Notes under the pieces: generated by a model
The model's database searches: none
Told to the model about the DNA's origin: nothing
What the model saw: only the letters and a program-made list of their open reading frames with translations
Made by a program: the position numbers and the translations under genes
Shown: positions 1 to 11,434 of the stretch, piece after piece
Numbering within the stretch: the first letter of the stretch is position 1
Layout: each line of letters opens with the position of its first letter
Origin: Lamellibrachia satsuma
Lineage: Eukaryota > Annelida > Polychaeta > Sabellida > Siboglinidae
DNA length: 64,000 bases
Direction: 5' to 3'
Assembly (NCBI GenBank): GCA_033239005.1
Contig: BSQZ01000035.1
Coordinates: 3,489,501-3,553,500, forward strand

Positions 1-289
1 GCCCAAACTACACATTTTGATTATCTGCTGATGGTTATTATTCAAGTAAGAAAAGCACTTTCTGATATGACCTTTCAAAATGACAACAATTAAATTTTTT
101 TCACCTGAAAATCATATTTTCCTTGGGGGGAGTTCTTTATTGGATAGAATAAATTTAGTACATAATTTATATAGATAAGAAAAAAATCATCATTGTTATC
201 ACATCATATTCCAATAGTTTTTTAGATACAGTATCTCAAAAATGATGCAAATAGGTAACGTCAACAGACTTCTGTTGTTAGAGTGGCAA

Positions 290-1005
290 TGGATGCTGCA
301 CAACTCCACAGTCGTTAAGTTGTCTCTGTCTGTGGAAATGACTCTACTTGTTTGACATCATCTGATAGCATCACAGTGGAAAGTTTTCCCGTCCCAGCAC
401 TCTCATCCCAAGAAGAAGCCAACACACAAATCTGTTGCACTCTTTCTATGTGGCTGCATTATGTACAGCTGACCTCATCCAACACCAATGTACTCTGCAA
501 ACAAAAACTGATGGACATGAAATGCCTCATCAGTAAACATGGTGAATTGATCTATTCAACATTACTTGTAGCGTTTGGGGACGTTTGGGACACTTGGCAA
601 GACGGGTAATGTTCAAGAAGGTAGCCAGACTGAATTTGATAACTTGTCTTGCTGTCTGTATGTCAAACCACACATCATATATAGATGTCAACACGTTACA
701 TCATGACTTTATCAGGCAGCAATTCAACAGATGACCTGAGCCACCACTTTCCAGCCATGGTGGAATCAACCTCAGTGTCTTGTCACCAAGCCAATTGTCT
801 CTGAAGACGCATGTTCTGTGGATCAACACACATTTTCCATACCAAGACATCCCAGCTGGATATGGGGGTGAAGGTTGATGAGAATGAAAAGCTGGAATAT
901 GACTTGGCAGGTGGCATCCTGCCACAAATGCATATAGATATTTTGTTTAAAATTACCTTCCATACTAGCGGTCATGAGGAAAAGTGGCCTAGCAGACATC
1001 ATCTA
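290..1005 (+). pseudogene. Possible decayed transposon-associated domain
   Basis: A frame at 352-609 reads PALSSQEEANTQ followed about 20 residues later by SSNTNVLC. This loosely recalls the QEEADTR...DTDV pattern of PIN-like proteins found in invertebrate transposon-related genes. Downstream, 811-1011 is open and reads GVKVDENEKLEYDLAGGILPQ, which I do not recognise. The frames are short, change phase and lack catalytic detail, so this is at best a relic. It could equally be chance. The first 290 bases and 1012-1300 show nothing I can identify. Confidence 0.22.
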
Positions 1006-1309
1006 CGATGACAGAGCTGCTGATGCTGAAGACAACTCAACTGCACTGGTCAACTGACTGGTGATATGCTCGTGATACGGACCGAATTGGTTATTTATGC
1101 CATGACGTGGCTATCATGTATGAAATGACACATGCGATGACGAAAGCAAGCCGCCCATCTCCACTGTCAGGTTCATATGCTGGGTTTACGTGTATTCATG
1201 TTTTCTATACCATAAAAATAAACTATAGATGTTTGAAACGTATTGTCGGTCAATTTTCTCAGTTTTCTTCCGCACCAGTTTAGTGATCCCCAACCTTACC
1301 TTACGATTC

Positions 1310-3480
1310 CCCATTTCCATTCTCCACTGCGCACGTTATATCATAAGAATGTTCACTCAGATTTAAGTAACCTACAACTTAAATATGCATGTAAAGAATA
1401 TAAGAGAGAATTTAATTTGCAATTAAAAAATACAAGAAAAACTTAAAATGAATTGAGGAGCTTTATAAATAAAGATCCTAAGGCTTATTGGAATTTAATT
1501 AAAGGGTCTTCAGTTACAGTTAAAAATTAGCTTCAAAATGTTAATTTGCAATCTTAAAAATTTGAAGTGTAATGATGTAATTAATAATGAAGGTTGTGTA
1601 AACATTAATGCTCTAATTAGTTCAGCTAATAATGACTTCATAAATGCTTCATTTACTGATGAAGAAGTATCAAAAACTTACACGCAGTTTAAAATAAACA
1701 AGGCATGTAGTTCTGATCTAATAATTAATGAATTTCTTAAAGCTTCCACTCCTAAAATGTTATCTGTATTTACAACATTGTTCAATTTAGTCTTAGAATA
1801 AAATTTTAGTCATGGATATGTGTATTTATTAAGCTAATTTATAAAAAGTAAAGGTTCTGTTGCAGATGCAAATAAATACAGAAGAATAACCACCCTCAGG
1901 TGTCTTGGCAACTATTTACAGCTGTACTAAATAACAGGTTGAATGAGTACTTAGATAGCATGAGTGTGATAGGAGAACAAGCAGGATTTAGGAAAGGTTA
2001 TTCAACTTTATTAATAATAAATAAATTAATGACAGTTGTATGTCTGACTTCTTTGAATGCAATCAAGGGGTAAGGCGGGGGAGAATCTCTCGCCATTGTT
2101 ATTTGCAATTTTTCTTAATGACATGAAAGATTTTGTTAGAAATCTTTTAATGACTGGTTTCTGATCTCATTAATGACAAACTTCAAACTAATGATAGATG
2201 TTTTCCTAAAGTTATATCTATTTTTGTATGCTGATGATACTATCATAATGGCGGAGTCACCCACTGAACTTCAGGATTGCTTAAATGCAGTATCTCATTG
2301 TAAATTATGGTAATTAAAAATCAATACAACTAAGACTAAAGTTTTAATCTTTTCTAAAGGTAAAACCTGTATAATTTGTACATTCTCTTTCAATGGAACA
2401 GACCTCAATGTTTGTTTTGAGTATGTTTATCTTGGTGTCAACATGAATTATAATGGAAGGTTTGTTCTTGCTAAGCAAAGGCAATGTGTGCAAGCACAGA
2501 AAGCTATGTATAGTTTGATTAAAAAGTGTCGACAATCACTTCTTTCAAGTGATGTAATATTTCAACTATTTGATCATACTGTTATACCAATTTTGTTATA
2601 TGGTTGTGAAGTATGGGGATATGAAAATTGTGACATCACTGAAAAACTTCACTTGAAATTCTGTAGTCAACAAATCTACTTCTAAATGTATGATACAGTG
2701 TATATGACAAACTAGGCAGACTGCCACTAGTGATATAAATTAAGCAAAGGATGGCTAATTTCGGGATTAAGCTAGCACAAGGAAAAGATTAAAAGTTATC
2801 AGTGATAATGTACAAATTATTACTCAATTTAAATGATAGCAGTGAGCATGAATCACCTTTGATATAATGGTTCAAAACATTTTATATGAAAGTGGTCTTT
2901 CTAACGTTTGGCACTTTCCTAATGTCGTCAATCACAAATGGCTAAATAACTGTCTTAAAATCAGACTTCGTGACGAATATATTCAAACATGGTCATCAAA
3001 TGTATTAAGCAATGATAAATGTATTACCCATAGAATATTTAGAGAAGTATTCAAGTTTGAACCATACTTGAAATTGTTACCGGAGAGATTAAGAATTATT
3101 GTTATTCAATGTAGGCTGGGTAACACAAAATTGCTCACTGAAATAGGCAGATGGTTCAACATCAATGGTGTTGTACCTTGTGTAATAGAAATGAGATTGG
3201 GGATGAATTTCATCTAACATTTTAAGAGACCAAAGATATAGATTACGGACTAGATATTTTATTAATAACCCTAATTCTTTCAAGTTCTTTGTGTTTTTTA
3301 ATATTCATAGTTTAAATTTATTAATAAGAATTTGTAAATTGATCAAAATCATAACTGTTAAGTTTAACTAACATTGACTGTTGTTATTATTTAAATTTTT
3401 TTATGAGAACTTGCAAGTACTCGGGGTAGTGTATCTCATACACCACTGTATGGTATTAGAGAATAAACTTGGTTGAAAAC
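1310..3480 (+). mobile_element. Decayed non-LTR retrotransposon (LINE), RT and C-terminal part
   Basis: Pieces of one reverse-transcriptase polyprotein follow each other in changing frames. The linker and RT palm start at 1320-1800 (DEEVSKTYTQFKINKACSSD). The catalytic YADDT is at about 2228, and the thumb region at 2440-2690 has EYVYLGVNMNYNG and PILLYGCEVWGYE. The C-terminal region at 2867-3220 contains LTEIGRWFNING and, in another frame, IGDEFHL. The end near 3465 has AATAAA. The catalytic box survives, but at least six frame breaks and several stops show the copy is dead. The clade is uncertain; it resembles I/Jockey-group elements of marine invertebrates. No endonuclease is seen, so the copy is 5'-truncated. 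Confidence 0.75.
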
Positions 3481-4170
3481 TGAATGACAACCGACTGCAA
3501 TGATTTAGAACATAGAACAGAGTTCCCAACTTTTAACTGAATTTAAGGCATGTGAAATATGGCACCTTTGCAGAGTGACTCACCCAGCAATTGGTATTTG
3601 ACGGCTGGTCTCTGCTGGTTAGTTGATGGCGGTGAAACTTATAATAATGCCAGAATGACACAAATCATAAAAAATTATAATGTAATGTAAAAAATGCGTG
3701 TCATGTATCTGCACAAATACTCTATAAATACGTCAATAGATGGCTACACTGAAACAACTGCTAACAAGTTGCACCTCGATGACGTAAGTTTTACTATGGT
3801 TCACCTTACTTTTCCATGTCGTCATGGCAATAAAATATAATATTTATTAAGATATATTAACACTTTATGTTTTCCCACGCAAAAATGTGGCCACATAGCA
3901 GTTTAAAAGTTGCACTCAGGCAATGATAAAGGTTAGATTTGCTTAAGACATCTTCTCGTGTAACATTTTCCATGTCGTCACATTCCATGTTGTCACCGTG
4001 GGTTCAATGACGACATGGAATGTTTCATATCGTCATGTGTGATATTTTTATGATGATGTGGATGGATATATCGATCAATAATAATAAAACATATTACTAA
4101 CGTACCAAATCAAAGCTATACATATATTATATAAATAGGACCTAACTGTATGTTACGCCTTGCTTTTAGG
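3481..4170. other. Gene-free stretch with CATGTCGTCA motifs
   Basis: No coding signal is visible. The decamer CATGTCGTCA or close variants recur near 3819, 3971, 3986 and 4013 (the last inverted). One pair forms the hairpin listed separately. Such motifs may be ends of an unidentified DNA transposon next to the OTU-like remnant, but I found no target-site duplication. Confidence 0.4.
3981..4022. repeat. 15-bp inverted repeat (hairpin)
   Basis: The arms CATTCCATGTTGTCA (3981-3995) and TGACGACATGGAATG (4008-4022) are complementary at 14 of 15 positions, with a 12-base loop. The function is unknown. It may be a subterminal repeat of a mobile element. Confidence 0.6.
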
Positions 4171-4174
4171 GAAC

Positions 4175-5769
4175 CATAACAATGACTGATGTGAAAAGAC
4201 AGCGAAACTGGCGAGATTAATTAAAAGCTGATCCAGTACGTATGACACTGGAAAAAAATTAAGAGACAAGAATGACATGAGTTGATAAAAAGCAAACAGT
4301 ACTACAAAGTTGGCCGGTGGCATGACACCACTAGAAGTAAGACGCCAGTGCAAAAAAATGGAGAGGATACAAAGCTATGAAGAGATCAGAACTAGAAACT
4401 TGTGATGATGTTACCGACGATGCAACTTTGACTCTTGTTCGAAATAAGAAAAGCGATGACCGGACGCAAATAAGCTCTTACTTGTTACTACACAATTGGC
4501 ATGATGAAGGAGGTACTCGGAATATCTTCTAAACCATGAAACAATTTGCAAACGCGGCTGTACTTCATGGAAAGGACATCAAGAACGCGTCGTCTCTGTT
4601 AGAGAATGTCATGATGGCCATAGTGCTACACCTTGTTCTGGCTGAGGAGGTGTTTTCAGCTACTGGAAAACTGGTACCTCTGCCGCAGACCATGAAGTTG
4701 CACCAGGTCATGACTGACACTACTAACACAGTCCACCACAGGGTGCTAAGCTGTGATTGTTCAAAACCATTGATGCACAAGTGCTATTCTAAGTGTGTCA
4801 CCCATTTGGAAAAAGCTATTGATGTATCCCTTTGGGTGAAGGGTGACAGGGTCGAACTCGACAATCAACAGTTGGGCGAACCTGTTGAGCGTTTGGTAAG
4901 AGTCCGCAAGTAATTTGCTGGCGAACGACCTTTCTCTCCAGCTAGCATAGAAGTTGATGCCAAGTGATGTGAGTTAAAATACATTATGTCTCACCCCTGT
5001 GTCAGTGTCTGCAGATGGAAACTGTTTGCCTCGTAGTGGAAGCGTCCTCGCCTTTGGTCATGAAAACTTCGCAGATGAAATCCAGGAAAGGTTAGTTATT
5101 GAGTTGGTGCTGAATGAAGACTATTATCTGAACAGCTCATTCCTGCGACATGGGGGCCGAGTTCGACAACAAGGGTGCATGTAAGCTATGTCATGTACAG
5201 CGACCGGTACGACCCGTCAGCCAATGTGAAACTAACACCATCGACATAACCAAGACGAGGTGAATTCATGGGCATCTCGCAAGTACATGTGGTGTCCAGC
5301 ATCTTTGGTGCTGAAGTGGTGTCCATCTATCCACAGAGAGGTAGCACAGAGATCAGGAAACACCTGCACCGGTCGGTTATGCTGAGAGAGAAGCTATGCA
5401 AACAGAGGGTGTACATAATGTGGACGTCGATGTGTGCACAAACAGATACGAACTATAGATGTATCATGAGCAAGAGGTTGCTGATCTGCCTGCACTCACT
5501 GAGGACTATACTAATAAGTATGTCGTCGTCAACTATGAGGGGCATGCATATCCCGGTTTCATGTTGACAGACGACGCAAGTGATGTTGAAGTGCGGTGCA
5601 TGCATCGAATAGGAAACAACTGATTCTTCTGGCCTCACCATCAAAACATATGTTGGTATGACAGGACAATATACTCGCAGTGATACTGCCCATCAGTGCT
5701 GTCACGGCGCGCCACATGGAAGTGAGTGTCCACATACAGTCTGCTATTTGCGAGAAGCTGGCAGCTTAG
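4175..5769 (+). pseudogene. Decayed OTU-like cysteine protease gene
   Basis: Consecutive pieces in shifting frames look like one protein of roughly 500 residues. A basic N-terminal segment starts with MTDVKRQRNW at 4182. A middle region at 4536-4913 contains LHQVMTDTTNTVHHRVLSC. An OTU-like domain starts at 4999 with ADGNC, the usual Asp and Cys of the OTU catalytic loop, followed by ELVLNEDYYLNSSFLRHGG. It continues at 5268 with MGISQVHVVSSIFGAEVVSIYP and VYIMWTSM. A C-terminal module at about 5520-5640 has VVVNYEGHAYPG, then VRCMHRIGNN, a stop, then FFWPHHQNICWYD. It ends with TARHMEVSVHI and TAG at 5769. Stops and frameshifts show that it is inactive. Proteins of this layout are common, multicopy and transposon-linked in cnidarians and molluscs; that statement is from memory. 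No introns or promoter are evident. Confidence 0.6.
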
Positions 5770-6260
5770 ATAGAAACTAATTATGACTTCAACCACGCCG
5801 ATCATGGTGTTATCTTTGATAATCAAGGTACATGTTCCCAAAGTAACATTGTCGTCACACACTATGCAAATTTATTTCAAATTACTGTTTACAAATCAAT
5901 ATGAATATACAGTAGTGGTATATAATGTTTACATGTAATTTAACTATGGTATGTATTTTTCATGAGTGATATTGCTGAACTTCGTTTTCAAAGACAATTG
6001 AAAGTGTCTGTAATATGTTGTTGCTGCATTCCACTGCATGGAAACCAGGTAGCATATAGGGCCCGTGATCGGTTCCAGGTAATCACCATTTCTTTGACCC
6101 CTCTACCAACAAATGATTAATCCGCCAAGTGACATAATTGAAATGAATTGTATGTAGTCCGCTGCTGTCAGCTGGATAGTAACATTGACACATTTATCCT
6201 TGTTCATTCACTTTGATGGAGCTTGGCTTCTGAGAGTTAGACTTTGAGTCTTTGTCAAAA
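5770..6260. other. No recognisable feature
   Basis: AT-rich sequence with no coding pattern or repeat that I can identify. It separates the OTU-like remnant from the 3' end of the minus-strand LINE. Confidence 0.4.
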
Positions 6261-6264
6261 CAAA

Positions 6265-8570
6265 GCAGGGTGACTATGAATGGTTGGGTCCAAATTCCCT
6301 GCCCTTTGTCCATATTGACCAGGGTATATACTTGCTATATATTATTAGTATTAAAAGTGTGTTTTGCAGTAGCAACAGCCAGCTTGCATGAACAGCTGGC
6401 TCTTACGCCCGCTTACACTGCTTCCTATCAATTATTGTTCTGTGTAGTTTGCTCCACTGGGTTTTATTTTGGGTGAACCGACACAACTGCTGTAGGGTTG
6501 GCCCTTGTCTTTAGCCGCATGCCGATCTGCTGCAGGTCAATGTCAAGGGTGCTGGTTCTGGGTCTGCCACAATATCCATTGTGTCTGTCCATTGGGAAAT
6601 ATGCTGACATTGCTTGGTTTGCGGGCATCTTCTCGTCCAAGCGTAGGATGTGGCAAAAGAGGCGCCATCACATGTCCATCACATCTGTGCTTATTTGATG
6701 GCATCGACACCGTTCATACAACTTCACGTTGCTTAACCTCTGTGGCCAGTGAATCTCAATGAGTCATCGAAGTTGCTTCATCTAGTTTTTCTGTTTCCGG
6801 TCCTGTCAGGCCCCATGCACCCGCATTGTACAGTAACACTGGACGCACAAATGCGTTATTCAAACGCAGTCGAAGTTACTTGCTGACGTGTTGTCTTCGC
6901 AGCCAAAGATACCACATGGAATGGAAAGCAATGACCGCAAGCATTTTTCGGCGAGATTCGGCTACACAGGTTCTCAACGTCTCCGAGCAGGGATCCAAGT
7001 TTCTTGGTCATCCTCCATTCTTCGCATCACAATCGGTTTCACGGCTGATGATTATATGCGCCATTTTGTTGACTTTGACGTACAGAAGCCAATCTCCCAG
7101 TGCTGTTGGTGCGATTGCATTGACTTTGCTCAGGTAGTCAATGTCAGTTGAGATAAAGTCAGCGTCGTCTGCATATACTGCCTCACTGGGTAAGTTGTGG
7201 TCGGCTAGTAGTCGGCTTGGAAGACATCTGCGCATCTGCAGCTGCTTTGAGGTACACAATGAAGAGTACCGGCGACAGCGAGTCCCCTTGTTTAAAGGGG
7301 TAGACATGGCATCATTAATCCTGATGGTGACTTTCATCTCCGACAGTAGAAGCCATATGATTCGGACGTTGTCTATGTCGAGGAACGAATGCGAAACGTC
7401 TAGGATTTTATTTCGGGGCGAGTCATCGATGTCCCCATACCACATCTACTGTTGACCGTCCATGTCAAAATCTGCTTTGGGATGGCGAAAAGAAGTCATT
7501 CACCTTGTCGGAGATCCGATGCAATGTGATGAGATATAATGTCTTTCATAGAGTTGTCAGCAGCACTATTGGTCTTAGGCTCTTTAGAGAGCCAAGTGGT
7601 TTGCCGGTTTCTGCAGTGTTATCAGTACCCCTGTGCAAATCTTGGAATTGGTTTTTGAAGTGTTTCGCTATGATTGACGAAACGTTCGTCCAGATACGAC
7701 AATGCGCTTTCCAGAGATCTCTTGCACGTTTCATGCAGAATCTTGCTGCATCTTTTCCGTAGCTTCTCACGTGTCATCTCGTCATTCATATTCTCAATTT
7801 GCAGCCGCAAATATGTCTGCTCTCTGGATATGGATTCGATGACTGGGTCGAAAATTTCTTTGTTCGTAACTTATTTTGGTTGGAGGCTGATATTCTTTTT
7901 GGCCGCCGTCTTGAGTATCTTGGCTACCAAATCCCATGTCATCTTTGGAGAGGACTTATCTAGTCAAGCGAGATTATTGGAGACTGATTCCCGATATGCT
8001 TCGCGCACACTGTCCAGACTGCTAAGACGCTCAACAGCAAATCTCTCCAGTTTCGATTTTCCACCTGCAGCGAATGTTCCGAACACCCTGCCTAGCTTGA
8101 ATCGAGTGACAAGGATCGTATGATTACTGGTTGTCTGTCCTCCATTGTACGATCAAGCGTCTGTCAGCAGTTGCCGGTGGATCTGTTTACAGAAGACATA
8201 GTCGATCTAGTTGTAGATTGGGATGACTCTACCAGAGATCTTGTCTATTTGATGTCTGGTCCATGTGGTTTTGTGTCGTGCGGCATGTTGGAATGCTGTG
8301 TTGCATGGAAACAAGTTGAATGTTTTGCAGAAGTGGATCAATAATTCACCCGTCATATTTGTACATCTCCGTCTGTGGCTTCCGGTTCATCATTCACCGT
8401 ACTTGCATGTGCCAGCCTTCGTGTTCTATTCATTGATGATGAAGACCATCGTATACGAAGTGAGACTTGAATATGTCGTCAAAACACTTGAAGAACTCAT
8501 CGATTTTGACATACGCCTTTCCACATATACCCAACTTAATATGGTTCCCGGCTTCCAATTATTATAAGTT
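6265..8570 (-). mobile_element. Decayed RTE-like LINE fragment (endonuclease end to C-terminus)
   Basis: Read on the minus strand from 8570 downwards, the endonuclease end (KTTWTRHQIDKIS, then VTRFKLGRVFGTFAAGGKS) leads into a linker. RT blocks follow: LRPIVLLTTL at about 7560, then AVYADDADFIS near 7185 with the catalytic YADD intact. The C-terminal region has AFHSMW and LWLRR at about 6900, VRPVLLYNAGAWGLTGPE near 6800 and PANQAMSAYFPMDRHNGYCGRPR near 6590. The frame changes several times and carries stops. The layout matches RTE-type elements, which have no ORF1. The 5' part of the endonuclease is missing. Confidence 0.75.
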
Positions 8571-8876
8571 AATTATGACGTAATCGTGAAGTCATGGAAA
8601 ATGTATACATAATGTGTTGATGATATTTGCATAGAAAATTTAAATACCTTTCCATAGATACCAATTTCCATATCGTTTGGTATGATTTGTAATGTACTGA
8701 GGAAATATTTATCCCTACCTACAGTTTTTCAGCTCATTGGTAACACTTCTAAACCAGACACTCCCTGTCAAACACGAAGCAGTTGCCAAGTGACAAACAA
8801 CTAGATTTCAAATTGTTATTATATAAGGTCATAAAAAACATGTCTTGAAAATGGGGGTTTATACCTGGTCTACGGA

Positions 8877-8928
8877 CTTGGTGTCTTGGTGTTTTGGTGT
8901 CTTGGTGACTTGGTGACTTGGTGATTGC
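8877..8928. repeat. Octamer tandem repeat (TCTTGGTG-like)
   Basis: About six imperfect units of TCTTGGTG or ACTTGGTG in a row. Confidence 0.7.
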
Positions 8929-9280
8929 TATGTTTGTTATTAAACAGTGTTTTTGTTCATCTAGATGTTGATATCAGACTGATAGCATTGATTGCTATGC
9001 CGAATTTTGGGGTACATTTCTACTTAATTCCAAAGGAAAAAGAATGCAGGCACACCTACAGTACATTCTACCTATGAACTACATATAAATAATTCAATAT
9101 AGACATGCAACGAATATAAAAATATGTGTATGTATAATAGATGAGGGTCTTTCTTAAAACAAACATAGTTTTAGCTGGGGGTACAGGCCAGCATTACGAA
9201 GCATGACAAGGGGGTGGGGGTCGAAAAAAGTAAAAAAATAGTATGACATACTTTATGGATAGCCCTATATACATTATGTA

Positions 9281-9356
9281 AGTGTGTGTGTGTGTGTGTG
9301 TGTGCGTGCTCGTGCGTGCGTGCATGCGTGAGAGTGTGCGTGCGTGCATGCACGCG
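9281..9356. repeat. (GT)n and GTGC-rich microsatellite
   Basis: An uninterrupted GT run of about 12 units, followed by alternating GTGC, GCAT and GAGA blocks. The minus-strand open frame over it is only His/Thr-rich repeat translation. Confidence 0.85.
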
Positions 9357-9474
9357 TGTTCTACGTACGGAACTTTATTACCAATGTTATTAAGATATCA
9401 TGGTTTTGGGCCTATGCACCTATAAGAGTTACTAAAACATAACCATTTACAACTACAATTCATAATATCACACC

Positions 9475-10020
9475 AGTGGTGTTCTTGCTGACATAAACAT
9501 TAAACTAAAAGCTAATAAAAAGAAACCTAGAATGGCATATCTTTTTACAAAAGGTGATACAAATAGCATAAAGGCAGATCTTTCTAAATTGGCAACTGAA
9601 TTCTAAAAGCTAGATCCAAGAACAAGCACAGTAGAGTTGGCTTGGAAGATGTTTAGGGATGCATTACTTGCATCCATAGGCAGACATATTCCACAAAAAC
9701 AAATGTCTGGCAGAGCTCAACTTCTCTGGATCAGTAGAACCATAAAGACGAAAATGAGGGAACATATGCAACTGTATGACTGAGCTAGAAAAACTCAAAA
9801 ACAAGAACACTGGACAAAGTATAGGGAGGTCAGAAACCAAATAAAGCAATTATTAGTAGATACCCATGATGACTACATTAAGAATTTATTAGACACTACA
9901 GTAAATGAGAAATCAAAACGATTCTGGTCTTACATTAAGAATCTACGAGACCAGGTTGGCATCTCACCACTACAGTACAATGACACTAGCAGAACTGACC
10001 ATGTAGGGAAAGCAGAGATG
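9475..10020 (+). mobile_element. LINE fragment, endonuclease-RT linker
   Basis: A frame with one or two stops reads INIKLKANKKKPRMAYLFTK, then KLDPRTSTVELAWKMFRDAL, RAQLLWISRTIKTKMREHMQ, and KSKRFWSYIKNLRDQVG. The tract from basic linker to FWSYIKNLR is typical of the region between endonuclease and RT in CR1/Jockey-type elements. It is cut off at the 46-bp repeat array, and the RT never follows in the same family. Confidence 0.65.
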
Positions 10021-10022
10021 TC

Positions 10023-10255
10023 AACTGATCTGTGACTGTCATCATGGCGATGATATACACAAGCTACCAGCTGATCTGTGATTGTCATCATGGCGATGAT
10101 ATACACAAGCTACCAGCTGATCTGTGACTGTCATCATGGCGATGATATACACAAGCTACCAACTGATCTGTGACTGTCATCATGGTGATGATATACACAA
10201 GCTACTAACTGATCTGTGACTGTCATCATGGTGATGATATACACAAGCTACCAAC
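10023..10255. repeat. Minisatellite, 46-bp unit, five copies
   Basis: Five near-identical units contain TGATCTGTGACTGTCATC followed by a GATGATATACACAAG tract. Differences are single bases (GGCGATG versus GGTGATG). Each unit contains the small inverted repeat TCATC...GATGA. The array sits exactly between two LINE fragments. Confidence 0.9.
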
Positions 10256-10264
10256 TGCACCAAC

Positions 10265-11434
10265 TGTGTCTGCATACTTCAAAATCAATCATGCGTGTCC
10301 CCAAGGCTGTGTACAACGACCTGAAACAATTGGGTATTTGCTGAAACATGGCAAGCTGGAACAAAATCGCACAACGAATTTGCTTAGAGTTGCTGTTCTC
10401 AATACCTGCTCCACGTGCGAACTCGACAAATACCAACAAATCCGGGACCACATAACAGAAAACAAATTAGACATTTGCACATTCACTGAAACGTTTAAAC
10501 CATCACATATTGCCGTAAAAGATTTTGTGCTATCTGGATATGCGATAAAACATGTACCACGAGCACAACGCAGAGGAGTCGCTGTTATTGTCGGGGAAAC
10601 AATGGCACTGACTGTCATGAAGCAGCTAACCGTCACTGGAATACCTAAACTGTCTAATCAAAGTCGGCCTCAATCATTTGCGACTTGTGACTGTTTATTG
10701 ACCTCCGCCAAAAACTAAATCACCAAACGTTTGTGTGTTTCTGAAAGAATTTGTTGATCTTCTAGATGATCTCACACTTTCATCTGGACAGTTGGTGCTC
10801 GTCGGGGATCTTAACTTTCACTTTGACAATCCTACCACTGCACACACTAAATTAATACTGGACCTACTTTCTACTGGACCTACTTGACGTAATCATAACA
10901 CGATGTGACGAACTGCCTGTGTTTGATAGCTCCTGCAATGAATCTATAAACTCTGACCACTCCACTGTCATGTTCACGATTACTTTACAACTGCAGGTCC
11001 ATCAAACGAACACTAACTGTGTGAAAATGGAAAGTCATCAATCAGAAATTCTGCCAGGACATTACTTGCTCTGGTCTGCTAGAGCAAGCCAGTCAGTCAG
11101 CAGCAGAAGCATTTTTGTGTTACAACAATACACTGCTGGCGATTCTTAACCAGCATGCTCCTGCTAGAGAGCTCGCCATCACCATGAAGAATGACATGCC
11201 ATGGTACAACGTCGACATAAAAGTTGCGAAAGCCAAACGCAAGCGACACCAATACAGGAAAACACGGTTATCAGTGCACAGAGTAATATTCGTAAATCAG
11301 AGAAACAAAGTCAACAACATGAGCAGTGAAACAAAGAGGAACCCTACAAGGAAAAGCTCTCCGATGTGCAGAACCAGGCACAATTCTACAACATCGCAAA
11401 CAATTTACTGCATCATGGGAACACAACAACACTA
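10265..11434 (+). mobile_element. CR1-like LINE, 5' half (endonuclease and linker)
   Basis: The endonuclease starts near 10385 (LRVAVLNTCSTCELDKYQ), followed by ICTFTETF with the catalytic Glu and IKHVPRAQRRGVAV. After a break, LVLVGDLNFHFDNP (about 10794-10840) and SDHSTVMF (about 10960) give the later catalytic boxes. The linker (11115-11430) ends with an FYNIANNLLHHGNTTTL motif. The reading frame then resumes at 13371 (TYECAELLTNDF), because a Rex1-like element has been inserted between 11434 and 13367. Frameshifts inside the endonuclease show decay. Together with 13371-15050 this is one original element. Confidence 0.7.

Larger units (their letters stand above)
8571..9470. other. Gene-free stretch with two simple repeats
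   Basis: No coding signal. A short tandem run based on CTTGGTG occupies about 8877-8928. The stretch around 9170-9260 resembles ends of interspersed repeats (a G-rich run followed by poly-A), but I cannot name it. Confidence 0.4.

Noticed and set aside
9171..9353. His/Thr-rich 60-codon minus frame
   Set aside because: Produced by the GT/GTGC microsatellite.
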